Source of the DNA: Candidatus Spyradosoma merdigallinarum
GTDB lineage: Bacteria > Verrucomicrobiota > Verrucomicrobiia > Opitutales > UBA953
DNA length: 19,295 bases
Assembly: GCA_018713755.1 (NCBI GenBank)
Contig: DVOG01000071.1
Span: 1 to 19,295 of the forward strand
Direction: 5' to 3'
Part shown: positions 5,792 through 14,286 of the stretch, in pieces
Layout: each line of letters starts with the position of its first letter
How positions within the stretch are numbered: position 1 is the stretch's first letter
Translations under genes and position numbers: made by a program
The notes under the pieces: model-generated
Told to the model about the DNA's origin: nothing
What the model saw: only the letters and a program-made list of their open reading frames with translations
Database searches by the model: none

Positions 5792-7468
5792 ATGCAACAC
5801 AACAAAATCACGAAATATTCCGCGTTCCCGCAGATTGAACTCAAAGACCGGCAGTGGCCGGACAAGCGCATCGAGAAAGCGCCGATCTGGTGCAGCGTGG
5901 ATTTGCGCGACGGGAATCAGGCGCTCGCCGTTCCGATGAACGTCGACGAAAAAATCGAAATGTTCCGGATGCTCTGCGACATCGGGTTCAAGGAAATCGA
6001 AATCGGATTTCCCTCGGCGTCGGACACCGAATTCGCGTTCACGCGCGCCCTCATCGAAAAGAACCTCATTCCGGACGACGTCACCGTGCAGGTGCTCGTT
6101 CAGTGCCGCGAACATCTGATTCGGCGCACCTTCGAGGCGCTTCGAGGCGCGAAGCGCGCGATCGTCCACATCTACAATTCCACGTCCCCGCTGCAGCGGC
6201 GCATCACCTTCGGGAACGCGACGAAAGAGCAGATCAAGCAGATCGCCGTCGACGGCGCGAGCCTCGTCAAGGAACTGCTCCCGGAAGCCGGCGACACGGA
6301 AATCCGCCTCGAATATTCGCCGGAAAGCTTTTCCGACACGGAAGTCGAATACGCCGTCGAAGTCTGCGAAGCCGTCATGGACGTTTGGGGACCGACGCCG
6401 CAGAACCCGATTATCCTGAATCTGCCGGAAACCGTGCAGTGGACGACGCCGAACGTCTACGCCGACATGATCGAAAAATTCGGCCGCATGATTTCCCGCC
6501 GCGACAGCGTCGTCATCTCCCTGCACACGCACAATGACCGCGGGACTGGCGTCGCGGCGACCGAGCTCGGGCTCATGGCGGGAGCGGACCGCGTCGAAGG
6601 CACGCTCTTCGGGAACGGCGAGCGCACGGGCAACCTCGACATCGTCAACGTCGCGCTCAACATGTACACGCACGGCATCGAGTCCGGACTGAAGTTCGAC
6701 AACCTGCCGGCGATTCGCGAAGTCTACGAGCGCTGCACGCGCATGCCCATTCCCGCGCGTCATCCGTATGCGGGCGATCTCGTTTTCACCGCGTTCAGCG
6801 GCTCGCACCAGGACGCCATCAAAAAAGGCATGGACGCGCGCGGCGATCTCGGCGGAGACGCTCCGTGGCGCGTGCCGTATCTGACGATCGACCCGACGGA
6901 CATCGGCGCGAACTACGAGGCGATCATCCGCATCAATTCCCAAAGCGGGAAGGGCGGCATCGCCTACATCCTCGATCGCGATTTCGGCATCGATTTGCCC
7001 AAGCTGATGCATCCGGTCGTCGGGCGCGTCATCGGCGGCATCGCGGACAAGCGCGGACGCGAGCTTTCCCCGAAGGAAATCCACGACGAATTCATGGCGC
7101 GCTTCGTCAACGTTTCCGAGCCGCTGCGTCTGCTCGTCTTCGAGTCCAACTCCGAAAACAAGCCGATCGTTTCCTGCACGGCGGAAGTGCTGTATCAGGG
7201 AAAACAATACAAAATTTCCGGAAGCGGGAACGGCCCGATCAACGCCTTTGTCAAGGCGATTCACGCGCAGGGCTGGAAAAACTTCACGCTGCGCGATTAC
7301 CGTTCGCACGCGATCGGAACGGGATCGGCGACGGAATCCGCCGCCTACGTTTCGATTTCGCGCGACAGCGACGGAAAAGTTTTCTGGGGCTGCGGCATCG
7401 ACACGAACATCGAACTCGCCGGGCTGCTCGCGCTCGTCTCCGCGTTCAACCTCTCCCGCAGAATCTGA
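5792..7468 (+). CDS. leuA: 2-isopropylmalate synthase (long form)
   Basis: A 558-residue LeuA, which condenses acetyl-CoA with 2-oxoisovalerate in the first committed step of leucine synthesis. The catalytic TIM barrel shows the metal and substrate motif SVDLRDGNQAL (35-45), the metal-binding HTHND (245-249) and GNGERTGN (274-281). Residues from about 430 form the C-terminal LeuA dimer domain that binds leucine for feedback inhibition (SGSGNGPINAFVKAI, then GIDTNIELAGLLALVSA). The ATG at 5792 gives MQHNKITKYSAFP, in register with the long LeuA type. An in-frame TTG at 5756 lies inside the attenuator T-run and is rejected as start. No Shine-Dalgarno is visible. The other leu genes are not in this window. 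Confidence 0.95.
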   Translation: MQHNKITKYSAFPQIELKDRQWPDKRIEKAPIWCSVDLRDGNQALAVPMNVDEKIEMFRMLCDIGFKEIEIGFPSASDTEFAFTRALIEKNLIPDDVTVQVLVQCREHLIRRTFEALRGAKRAIVHIYNSTSPLQRRITFGNATKEQIKQIAVDGASLVKELLPEAGDTEIRLEYSPESFSDTEVEYAVEVCEAVMDVWGPTPQNPIILNLPETVQWTTPNVYADMIEKFGRMISRRDSVVISLHTHNDRGTGVAATELGLMAGADRVEGTLFGNGERTGNLDIVNVALNMYTHGIESGLKFDNLPAIREVYERCTRMPIPARHPYAGDLVFTAFSGSHQDAIKKGMDARGDLGGDAPWRVPYLTIDPTDIGANYEAIIRINSQSGKGGIAYILDRDFGIDLPKLMHPVVGRVIGGIADKRGRELSPKEIHDEFMARFVNVSEPLRLLVFESNSENKPIVSCTAEVLYQGKQYKISGSGNGPINAFVKAIHAQGWKNFTLRDYRSHAIGTGSATESAAYVSISRDSDGKVFWGCGIDTNIELAGLLALVSAFNLSRRI

Positions 7469-7481
7469 ACGCGCAAGACGA

Positions 7482-7501
7482 AACGCGCTCCGCTGCGCGT
7501 T
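7482..7501. repeat. Small hairpin downstream of leuA
   Basis: AACGCGC and GCGCGTT form a seven-base stem with loop TCCGCT, starting 14 bases after the leuA stop. No U tract follows; the true terminator is the next hairpin at 7514-7556. Confidence 0.4.
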
Positions 7502-7513
7502 CCCGCAAGTGCG

Positions 7514-7556
7514 AAAAAAGAGCGTTCCCGCAACTCCCGCAGGAACGCTCTTTTTT
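7514..7556. terminator. Bidirectional intrinsic terminator between leuA and the GTPase operon
   Basis: A6 GAGCGTTCC (7514-7528), a 13-base loop and GGAACGCTC T6 (7542-7556) form a perfect 15-base stem with A and T runs on both sides. It can stop leuA transcription from the left and the GTPase operon from the right (the operon's last stop is at 7635). It is part of the left direct repeat of the island. Confidence 0.85.
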
Positions 7557-7582
7557 CGCGGCTTTCGGCGCGCCTCACCCGC
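7520..7582 (+). repeat. Left direct repeat flanking the dynamin-like GTPase island
   Basis: 63 bases that match 14289-14351 at 61 positions, the only mismatches lying in the hairpin loop (7533 and 7536). Homology extends a few bases further left (TGCGAA) if a four-base A-run difference is allowed. It starts with the terminator stem and ends with GCGCGCCTCACCCGC; in the right copy those last bases encode the end of the acyltransferase gene. Here no such gene exists, so the left copy looks like a duplicated target or remnant. Confidence 0.85.
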
Positions 7583-7634
7583 ACTTTGGGCGGGAAAATT
7601 TTATGAATTTTTCGCGAGTATAGGACTCGGGCAG

Positions 7635-8408
7635 TTACAAGACCGTGGCGGCGGAGTCGGGCAATGCATTGGGGCTGCTGTCAGGGATGGCGGCGATTTC
7701 CAATTCCTGAATTAATGTTCTCAAGTCGCGAATTTCTCTCCGGGATTTCGTATTATTTTGATTGAGTTTCTGCATGATGCTGAGCCAATATTCAAGCAAT
7801 GCCTTCACTTCTCCCGGATTGACGATTTGGCACCTGAGCGTATTTGCAAGCTCCACGTAGACTTTGCCGAAATTGATTGCCACAAGCGCAGAATACGACG
7901 TAAAGGCATAGATTGCCTCTTCAGGAGAGGCATCGTCAAAAGCACGATTGGCGATTAATGCAGAAGTCACACGCCGCTCCCATTCGGCTTTCAGGATTTC
8001 GATGCCATTGCTTTGCATAACAGCGTTACGCAGGTCGTCTTCATCTAAATCAGCACCTATGGCTCTCGCGTCACGATAAAAGTTGTCCCATCCCTCCTCA
8101 AAGTCGTAATTCTCCGAGAAGACGAATAAGCCACCGACGAAATGTACGTTTATCGTATCATCCTCTTCATCCAGTCGGACGGAATAAACCTTGTCCCAAG
8201 GGATTGTCATGTTTGATTCGTTTAGCTTGACACCGTCTGGGGAGAGCGTGATGGCCGCCTCGTCGGAATCATCGATCGCTTCCTCATTTTCTCCTTCGTC
8301 AAGGTGTTCAAGCAATAAACCTAGTGCACCGCCTGCGAGTGCGCCAATTGGTCCTAAAACCACACCGCCAATTCCTGCCCCAAAGATTGCTGCTTTTATT
8401 TTTCCCAT
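7635..8408 (-). CDS. Glycine-zipper membrane protein, last gene of the GTPase operon
   Basis: 257 residues of no family I recognise. Residues 7-34 are a glycine-zipper hydrophobic hairpin (AAIFGAGIGGVVLGPIGALA, continuing in the same style), of the type that inserts into membranes. It is followed by an acidic stretch (EHLDEGENEEAIDDSDE). Residues about 52-120 look like a small beta-rich domain (ITLSPDGVKL, MTIPWDKVYSVRLDEEDD, INVHFVGGLFVF), vaguely like PH-type folds. The rest is predicted helical. An AAAGGA element lies ten bases before the ATG. It follows the small membrane protein by 30 bases and ends the operon. I infer a membrane-associated partner or effector for the GTPases; this is a guess from context. 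Confidence 0.75.
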   Translation of the reverse strand: MGKIKAAIFGAGIGGVVLGPIGALAGGALGLLLEHLDEGENEEAIDDSDEAAITLSPDGVKLNESNMTIPWDKVYSVRLDEEDDTINVHFVGGLFVFSENYDFEEGWDNFYRDARAIGADLDEDDLRNAVMQSNGIEILKAEWERRVTSALIANRAFDDASPEEAIYAFTSYSALVAINFGKVYVELANTLRCQIVNPGEVKALLEYWLSIMQKLNQNNTKSRREIRDLRTLIQELEIAAIPDSSPNALPDSAATVL

Positions 8409-8438
8409 GGATTATTGTCCTTTCGTGTATTGTTCGCG

Positions 8439-8936
8439 TCAAAGAGTGCGGGAGGCCTTGTCGCAGATTTCGGCTACTCGACGGTCAAGTCGCGTCTTGA
8501 TTACGCGGCGTATGCGGAAGGCGGGAGGATCTCCCGAAGGCCGGTCGCCATTCGCGACCAACCACGCCTCCATCAGTTGGGTCACCTGTTGGCTTGGCAC
8601 ACCTTTCGCAGGGAGATCCAGGTTCGGCCTGTAAGGCGGGTCCCCTCTGTTTGTACCGTATTGTTGGGCGAGGGCGTCCAATGTCGCCATGGGGAGATCT
8701 CGCGCGAGCGCCTCCTTCTCGAGCAGGTAGGCCAGATACGCACGCTCAAAGGCCTGCAGATGCTCGGCGAACAAGCGTTTCGCCTTGCCCTTGAGCTCAG
8801 GCGTACTGCGCACCGGCTGATGCCCATCGGGCGAAGAAGGCCGCGAGGAGCCCTCTTTGCCTTTCCGTTGCCGCACGATATAGAAGAGGGCAAGGCCAGC
8901 GAGAATGATTATTCCAAGCAGGAAGAGTTTGTTCAT
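8439..8936 (-). CDS. Small single-pass membrane protein of the GTPase operon
   Basis: 165 residues. Residues 4-20 are one transmembrane helix (LFLLGIIILAGLALFYI), followed at once by a basic stretch (RQRKGK), predicting a cytoplasmic C-terminal part. That part has a Ser/Pro linker and then a helical domain (about 48-165) with no motif I recognise. The ATG directly follows the TAA of GTPase C with no gap, and a GGAGGG Shine-Dalgarno inside the end of that gene (8944-8949) supports this start and tight coupled translation. The coupling suggests stoichiometric production with GTPase C, so it may anchor that GTPase to the membrane (inference). Confidence 0.8.
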   Translation of the reverse strand: MNKLFLLGIIILAGLALFYIVRQRKGKEGSSRPSSPDGHQPVRSTPELKGKAKRLFAEHLQAFERAYLAYLLEKEALARDLPMATLDALAQQYGTNRGDPPYRPNLDLPAKGVPSQQVTQLMEAWLVANGDRPSGDPPAFRIRRVIKTRLDRRVAEICDKASRTL

Positions 8937-10931
8937 TTAGATTCCCTCCAGGAGGCAGCCCAATTCGCGCAGACCTTCATTCAGTGTCGCCTCGCGCGCA
9001 GCCAATGTTTTGGCCTCGGCCTCCAACGCGCGAAAGTTTTGCTTCAATGTATCATGATTTTCTTTAGCACGTTTCAGCTCTTTTTGACGATCGCCGGTGT
9101 AAGTTTCGTATTGGTTGCAGATCTCCAAGAATGCGGTGTCAAAAATCTGAACGAATCCATTCTCCAAGTAGCAACGAATGTTTTCTATTTTTTCCTTCAC
9201 TGCTTTTACCGCGATGTCGCATGCCTTAGCGTTCGCTGTCTGTGCACTCTCTCCGGTAAAGATTGTGAAGAATTGCTCGAACCGAGAAGGCACTTCGGCG
9301 TAAATTTCCTCGGGGTCGACCAATTCTTCGAAACGCAGTGCATCCAAGGCGTTATGAAGGGTCAGATCCAGCGAGGGAATCACGATTTCGTCATAGATGC
9401 CGGCGTTCACGGCGTCCGTATCCAACAACTTCGTCACATCTTCTAATCGATTACGCAAATCGGCGGAGGCTTTATCTATGATTGGCATCACCGTGGGGAC
9501 GAGGGTGTTTCGCACTAATCGCGACAATTTGTTGGGCACACGCACCTTCAGTTTCATGGGAACGCCGCCGCACGCCTCCGCAGTACTGATCAATGCCGTC
9601 TCAATCGCCGACACCTGTTGGCTCAGTGCGGCGCTAATCTCCTCTCTCCTTCGCGTGACCTCGCGTATGAATCCCGCGCGCACCTTTTCCTTAGTTGCCG
9701 TGAGTTTGTTTTGGAACTTTTTGTATGACTTGATTTCTTTGTCGCACTCTTCGATACTTCGCTGCGAGTCTTTAACCTTGAGTTCCGCTTTAACACGTTG
9801 TTCAGAACAGACGATGACTGCTTTTCGGTAAGCATCTGTGAGGAGTCCGCGGATACGGTTGATACGTACGTGACCTTCGCGGGCGTAGAGCTTCTTGGAG
9901 AGTGTTTCGGCCAAACAGTCGGGGTCGAATTCCGTGATCTCCTGATATTGGAAGTCTTCCCAGTATCCGGCTTCCTCCTCCGTCAGCTCTTCGCCGCGGT
10001 CGGTTTTGGCCTTCAGCAATACCCCGAGGGCCGAGTAGGAACAGATGGTTTCGTTTTGCCCGAAAAGGCCCATCTTTTTGTAACGCTCCTCGTTGCCATA
10101 CCGCTTGATTGAGGCCTTGGCTGCTTTGTAGCCCTCCGGCTCGGTGTCGATTTGATTTTGGACGAAGATGCGCGCATCCGCCGCTGTGGAGGGGAAGTAG
10201 CTCTGGAAGAACTCCACGTCCGCCGCAGCCGCTCCGCGGACCTTGAGCACGTAGATAACGGCATGAGCTTTGGAAACCCAGTTGGCGGTCTCGATGGAGT
10301 TGATGACGTTGGAGTCATTCAGTCCGGGAGTGTCGACGACGCGGATGGCTTTGATGCTCTCATTGTGCAGGCGCACGGTCACGGATTTCACGAAAGGCGT
10401 ATAGGTGCCTTTTCCGCTGTTGGGGTCGGTGACGTATTCATCGAGTTTGCGGAGGTCGTCGACACGCACCGTCTCGTGACGTTCAGGCAACACATACGCG
10501 CTGAGGCGAGCCCCGCGCTTGGCGCATTGTTCGACGCGTTTGTCCAACGCTTGAAGTTCCTTCTCGGAGTATCTCCCCCGGATTTCGTTCCACTCGTTGC
10601 GGTCGTAAAAGGTAACCTCAAAGTAGGGGTTCTGCTCTTCCGTGTACTCGATGAAGGTCAGCTTGGCCGTCAATGGCGTGTCGAAGGATGGCAACACAGT
10701 ATCGCCGAAAATCAACGCGTTGAGCAATGAAGATTTTCCGGCCTTTACCACGCCGCAGACGGCGACGGTGTAGGGCTCATTGAGCAACGTCGTGATTTCG
10801 TTGCGAAGCCCTTCCTCCGTGATGGTCGTGTCTTTGAAGTGAATGGGGAAAATTCCGACCTCGCGCATTTGCGCAAGCCCGGAACCGATGTGCTCCAATG
10901 CCTTAGTCAATTCTGGGGATTCAAACTTCAT
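8937..10931 (-). CDS. Dynamin-like large GTPase C
   Basis: 664 residues, soluble, of the dynamin superfamily. The GTPase domain has the P-loop GVVKAGKS (60-67) followed by SLLNALI, a switch I region with Thr in DTPLTAKLTF (84-93), the G3 box DTPGLND (200-206) and NQID at 259-262 as a variant of the usual (N/T)KxD. The C-terminal half is mostly helical with coiled coils (about 385-430 and 600-655), as in the stalk of bacterial dynamins such as BDLP1 and LeoA. No obvious transmembrane segment is present, unlike GTPase A. An AGAAAGG element precedes the ATG. The gene starts 32 bases after GTPase B and is fused in translation spacing to the small membrane protein. Family assignment is good; the role is inferred as membrane remodelling, possibly defence. 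Confidence 0.9.
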   Translation of the reverse strand: MKFESPELTKALEHIGSGLAQMREVGIFPIHFKDTTITEEGLRNEITTLLNEPYTVAVCGVVKAGKSSLLNALIFGDTVLPSFDTPLTAKLTFIEYTEEQNPYFEVTFYDRNEWNEIRGRYSEKELQALDKRVEQCAKRGARLSAYVLPERHETVRVDDLRKLDEYVTDPNSGKGTYTPFVKSVTVRLHNESIKAIRVVDTPGLNDSNVINSIETANWVSKAHAVIYVLKVRGAAAADVEFFQSYFPSTAADARIFVQNQIDTEPEGYKAAKASIKRYGNEERYKKMGLFGQNETICSYSALGVLLKAKTDRGEELTEEEAGYWEDFQYQEITEFDPDCLAETLSKKLYAREGHVRINRIRGLLTDAYRKAVIVCSEQRVKAELKVKDSQRSIEECDKEIKSYKKFQNKLTATKEKVRAGFIREVTRRREEISAALSQQVSAIETALISTAEACGGVPMKLKVRVPNKLSRLVRNTLVPTVMPIIDKASADLRNRLEDVTKLLDTDAVNAGIYDEIVIPSLDLTLHNALDALRFEELVDPEEIYAEVPSRFEQFFTIFTGESAQTANAKACDIAVKAVKEKIENIRCYLENGFVQIFDTAFLEICNQYETYTGDRQKELKRAKENHDTLKQNFRALEAEAKTLAAREATLNEGLRELGCLLEGI

Positions 10932-10963
10932 GGGTTAAAAACCTTTCTGTTGCAGTTAAACGA

Positions 10964-12512
10964 TTATCGAGACAGCTCAACCAACTCGTCCAACCATTGA
11001 ATCAGGTTGTTCTTCTGGCTACGCTCTTGTTTCTTGATGCCGGAACGGTCGTATGCTTCCAACAGGTCGGCAACCGCCGCCGAGAAGGAGTGCGACTCCA
11101 GCTTGCTCAACACATGCTTCTTAAAGCGATCGCTCAAACGATTAGATGATGCCGCGTCAAACGACCAGATCTGCATTGCCGCGACGGTCGCCTGATAGAC
11201 CTGGTTCGCAAACGCGGCGATGACTTGCCTCGCGACCTTCCGCTGCTCTCGGTTTGTCGTCTTATTGGGTAGGATGCACGCCACTCCCTGAAAGAAATCT
11301 TCATCAAGCAACGTATCTGTCGAATAAGCCAACAACGCGGTACGCACCGCATCCGGGGTTAGCCGAAAGCTCCCATTGGGAAGCCGAATCGCCCAGTCCG
11401 AGCACTTGTCCCGCGACAGGGACTCCAGCATTCCGAATAAATGCTTCAACTGACCAATTTGTTTTGTTGATAGGTTGGCGCCCCGCCTGAAAACGCCGCC
11501 CAGCCCTGCCTTCAATGTATGCTTCGCCGTCAAATCTGCGGCCTGTCGCCGCATGGCTTCGAAGAATCGGCGGTTCTTTGTCAGGAAATCCCGAACGTTG
11601 GCCTCGTGGTTGTCGCGGACAACCTGAGCGTTGTTCCCGAGCAATGTTTGCTTGAAGATCGCCAATCCATTCAGAACGGTATGCAGGCTCTCGCGCCATT
11701 TCGCCGCATCCGGGCGCACGAGGGGGGGACAAGGACTTTTCACGTTTTGCGCAATAAGGCAGGATGCCCATCGGGCGCAGACCGTTGCGCTTGCACTCCT
11801 CGCGAATGGATCTTACGATCTCAATGCGTTTGGAAGCGGGCTTTTTCAGATCCGCTTTGCTCAAAATCAGATAGAAGGTCTTGCCGCTCTTTGCAATCTC
11901 TTGGAGATACTCCAAAGAATCAAGCTGAATAGTGCCGTCGCTCATTTCCATCAGAAAGAGTACGATATCCGCGTGTTCCACGGCGTTGTGGCTGATTTCC
12001 GCGTCCGTCTTGTTCCCTTGGCCGACATCCTCCTCCGGCGGATCGAAGCCTGGCGTGTCAATCACCACCAAGTCCTTCAGCGATTCCACCGGAAGCTCGA
12101 TAATGAACTCCAGAAAGTCCGCGTTTGTGGCGACCGTGGACACCTTTTCCTGATATTCCTCTTGGGAATAGACATGGCCGGCCTTGTCCGTGATGCGCAA
12201 TGTCTCGCCGTAACGGAAGTATGTCGCGCATCGCGTGGTGCGTTCCAACTTCACCGGCGCCAATGATTCCCATTCCGGCCCCAACGTCGATTTGATGAAG
12301 CTGGACTTGCCGCAACTGTATTTGCCGGCAAGCGCGACGCGCAGATCGTCGTCGACTTTTTCTCCGGCCCGCATGCCCTCCGCCTGCAGTTCGCTGATTC
12401 GGTCTCGGATGTTCGCGGGAACGAAAACACCCTTCTTAATCAAAGCTTCTACAGTCGACGCAGCTAATTTCAATGCGCGCCTCCAGTCCGCGGGCTGAGG
12501 TTGTGTTGCCAT
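10964..12512 (-). pseudogene. Dynamin-like GTPase B, frameshifted at a C7 homopolymer
   Basis: Two overlapping frames encode one protein. The first (from ATG at 12512) carries a complete GTPase head: GKYSCGKS P-loop (63-70), RTTR switch I (91-94), DTPGFD (152-157) and SKAD (218-221). After about residue 262 its sequence turns into Arg/Pro-rich nonsense. The expected continuation, a helical stalk beginning LVRPDAAKWRESLHTVLNGL, is in the next frame and ends at 10964. The switch is exactly at a run of seven C on the coding strand (11722-11728). With six C the gene would read through as 515 residues, and the total length fits (1549 bases, one too many). It may be a phase-off state, a +1 recoding site at the proline codons, a recent mutation or a sequence error. 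It begins 40 bases after GTPase A. Confidence 0.85.
11722..11728. repeat. G7/C7 homopolymer at the frameshift of GTPase B
   Basis: Seven G on the + strand, read as seven C in the gene (TTG TCC CCC CCT). Removing one base joins the GTPase head and the stalk in one frame. Such tracts are known slippage sites in phase-variable genes, and also frequent sequencing errors. Confidence 0.9.
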
Positions 12513-12552
12513 ACCCTACTTCTTTTCCGCCAATATCTTTTCGTTGCGCGGC

Positions 12553-14223
12553 TTACGCGTTTGCGGCGGCTCTCAAAGCCTTGCTATCTTCGACGATGGC
12601 TGTTCGCTTTGCGCGGAACTCGGATAACGTTTGGGCGTCTTGCGAGCGCAACTGGTCGATACTGCGCTTAGCCTCTTGGATACGTTCCATCAACGGACGA
12701 ATGACCGCATCCTGATAAGGCTCGTTCAGCGCTTCCAGAAGTCGCCCCGCGATACTATCGGCGGTTTGTCGTGCCAGCGATTCATACTTTTCTGCCTTGA
12801 CCTTCGCCGCAATTATGCCACCTGCCGTCTCTAATGGATTGAGGTCTTTGACGATCTTCCCGCACTTCCCCAAGATACGCTTTAGGAAGCCGCCTGATCC
12901 ATTGTCCTGTTTATCCATCGAACGCATGACTTTCGTCGCGCAGCCTGTCGTCGCGGCGGCGGTAGGCGTAAAGACGACCGACAATACTACGGTCGTGGCG
13001 GTCTGCACCGCCATGTCGCGGACACGTTCAATCGTTGCCAGCATATCGTTCAGACGCACGTCCAGGTTCTTGCAGAGCCCTTCCCCCGGGCTGAAGTCTT
13101 TGATATGCCGTTGTGTAAAATCCGTGGCGGACTGTTGGATGGCTACAATCATCGTGTGGATGGAATTCTTGCGAGCCTCCTCATCTTGCGCGGTCGTGAT
13201 GGTGCCCTCATAGCTCATCATGGTACCAAAAATCTCCTCTCGCAGTTTGTCCTCCAACGCCGCAAAGGTCGATTGGCGCTTCCGTGCATCCTCCTCCAAC
13301 AAGGCAAGATCGGTCTCAATACGTTGCTTTTCCGCGTCCAACTGGGAGCTGTCATAGCGTAATTGACGCCCTTGTTCGTCCAGGATGTCCGCCAATTCCA
13401 AGGCAGTTTCTTTGAACCGCAAGACTTGCCGCTTACGTGCCAGTTGCGGGATCTCCTGCAACAAGTGCGTGCGCAGGAACGCCAACAGCTCGGCGGAATC
13501 CTGTTTTGTCGAAAAAGTGAAGACTCGGTCCGCCACGTGTTTGCTCAGCGCCAACACGCCCTTCTCCGTCAAGGACTCAAGCTGACGGATGGCTTCTGTC
13601 TTTACGGCTTCCAAACTCTCAGAGGACTTTTTCAGGTCGCACTTGGTCAGTACGAAAATCAGATTCTTGGCAATCATGGACATGCGCGGGTCAGCAAGGA
13701 AATCCACTACGGACTGCTGAATCGTGCCATCCGTGATGGGCAGGCACACAATGGCCGCATCCAAAAAGGCCAGGTAGTTATAGGTGACGGCCGCTTCTTC
13801 GCGTCCCAAGCTGTCCATGCCGGGCGTATCCACGAAGACAATGTCCTCATGGAAATCCCCCGTCTCCGGGAATTGCGCCACGCCGACGATTTGCTTCTCC
13901 GCATTGAGACCGGCAATCAGATCATCGAACTCCATGAAGCTGACCTGTCGCCGTTCTTCTCCATCATCTAGCCAATAAAGAGGTTTTTCAATTTCCTTAC
14001 GAAATTCCACCAAACAAACGGATTTTGTCGTCGGATCTAAGGCCACGGGCAGATTGCTTCCGATCAGCGCGTTAAGCAAGCTCGTTTTCCCTGCGCTGAA
14101 GGGACCGATTAGTCCAATTTTTGCCGACGGTGTCGTAGCGATTTCTTCCGCTCTTGCTGAAATGCTTGGGACATCATACTTGACGGCAAGGGACTGAACA
14201 AGTGGTTGGAGATTTTGTTTCAT
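12553..14223 (-). CDS. Dynamin-like large GTPase A, first gene of the operon
   Basis: 556 residues from the ATG at 14223. The GTPase domain has the P-loop GPFSAGKT (40-47) followed by SLLNALIG, switch I Thr in DPTTKS (63-68), DTPGMD (132-137) and TKCD (193-196), all as in Dynamin_N proteins. Residues about 270-330 are heptad-rich coiled coil. A hydrophobic segment at about 404-429 (VQTATTVVLSVVFTPTAAAT) could be a membrane-inserting paddle as in BDLP1, and the C-terminal 60 residues return to coiled coil. The frame extends upstream to a TTG at 14274, but that TTG is inside a TTGACA promoter element and the extension is mostly Gly, so the later ATG is preferred. A TATAAT ends seven bases before it, suggesting a leaderless mRNA. 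Confidence 0.88.
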   Translation of the reverse strand: MKQNLQPLVQSLAVKYDVPSISARAEEIATTPSAKIGLIGPFSAGKTSLLNALIGSNLPVALDPTTKSVCLVEFRKEIEKPLYWLDDGEERRQVSFMEFDDLIAGLNAEKQIVGVAQFPETGDFHEDIVFVDTPGMDSLGREEAAVTYNYLAFLDAAIVCLPITDGTIQQSVVDFLADPRMSMIAKNLIFVLTKCDLKKSSESLEAVKTEAIRQLESLTEKGVLALSKHVADRVFTFSTKQDSAELLAFLRTHLLQEIPQLARKRQVLRFKETALELADILDEQGRQLRYDSSQLDAEKQRIETDLALLEEDARKRQSTFAALEDKLREEIFGTMMSYEGTITTAQDEEARKNSIHTMIVAIQQSATDFTQRHIKDFSPGEGLCKNLDVRLNDMLATIERVRDMAVQTATTVVLSVVFTPTAAATTGCATKVMRSMDKQDNGSGGFLKRILGKCGKIVKDLNPLETAGGIIAAKVKAEKYESLARQTADSIAGRLLEALNEPYQDAVIRPLMERIQEAKRSIDQLRSQDAQTLSEFRAKRTAIVEDSKALRAAANA

Positions 14224-14230
14224 GACAGGA

Positions 14231-14283
14231 ATTATATTGACGAGACGCATTCTGCCCCCCCCCCACTTTGTCAAGTTTTTTTT
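14231..14283 (-). promoter_or_regulatory. Promoter region of the GTPase operon with a G10 tract
   Basis: Read on the minus strand: an A8 run (14283-14276, like an UP element), then TTGACA (14274-14269), AAGT, ten G (14264-14255), CAGAAT (14254-14249), and further on TATAAT (14236-14231). TTGACA to CAGAAT is spaced by 14 bases, and would be the optimal 17 with three more G. TATAAT is a perfect -10 positioned for a leaderless start at the ATG 14223, but it is 32 bases from TTGACA. Either -10 could be used. The homopolymer in the spacer is the layout of phase-variable promoters such as neisserial porA. Confidence 0.5.
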
Positions 14284-14286
14284 GCG

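Noticed and set aside
7578..7594. CCCGC/GCGGG hairpin beside the left repeat as a terminator or att core
   Set aside because: Only a five-base stem followed by a mixed A/T stretch; the right junction has no equivalent.
8415..9446. 343-residue plus-strand frame across the small TM gene and GTPase C
   Set aside because: It is antisense to two genes with clear starts, ribosome sites and, for C, GTPase motifs. It has no recognisable domain or start signal.
14224..14274. TTG start adding 17 residues to GTPase A
   Set aside because: The TTG is part of a TTGACA element and the added residues come from the G10 tract.
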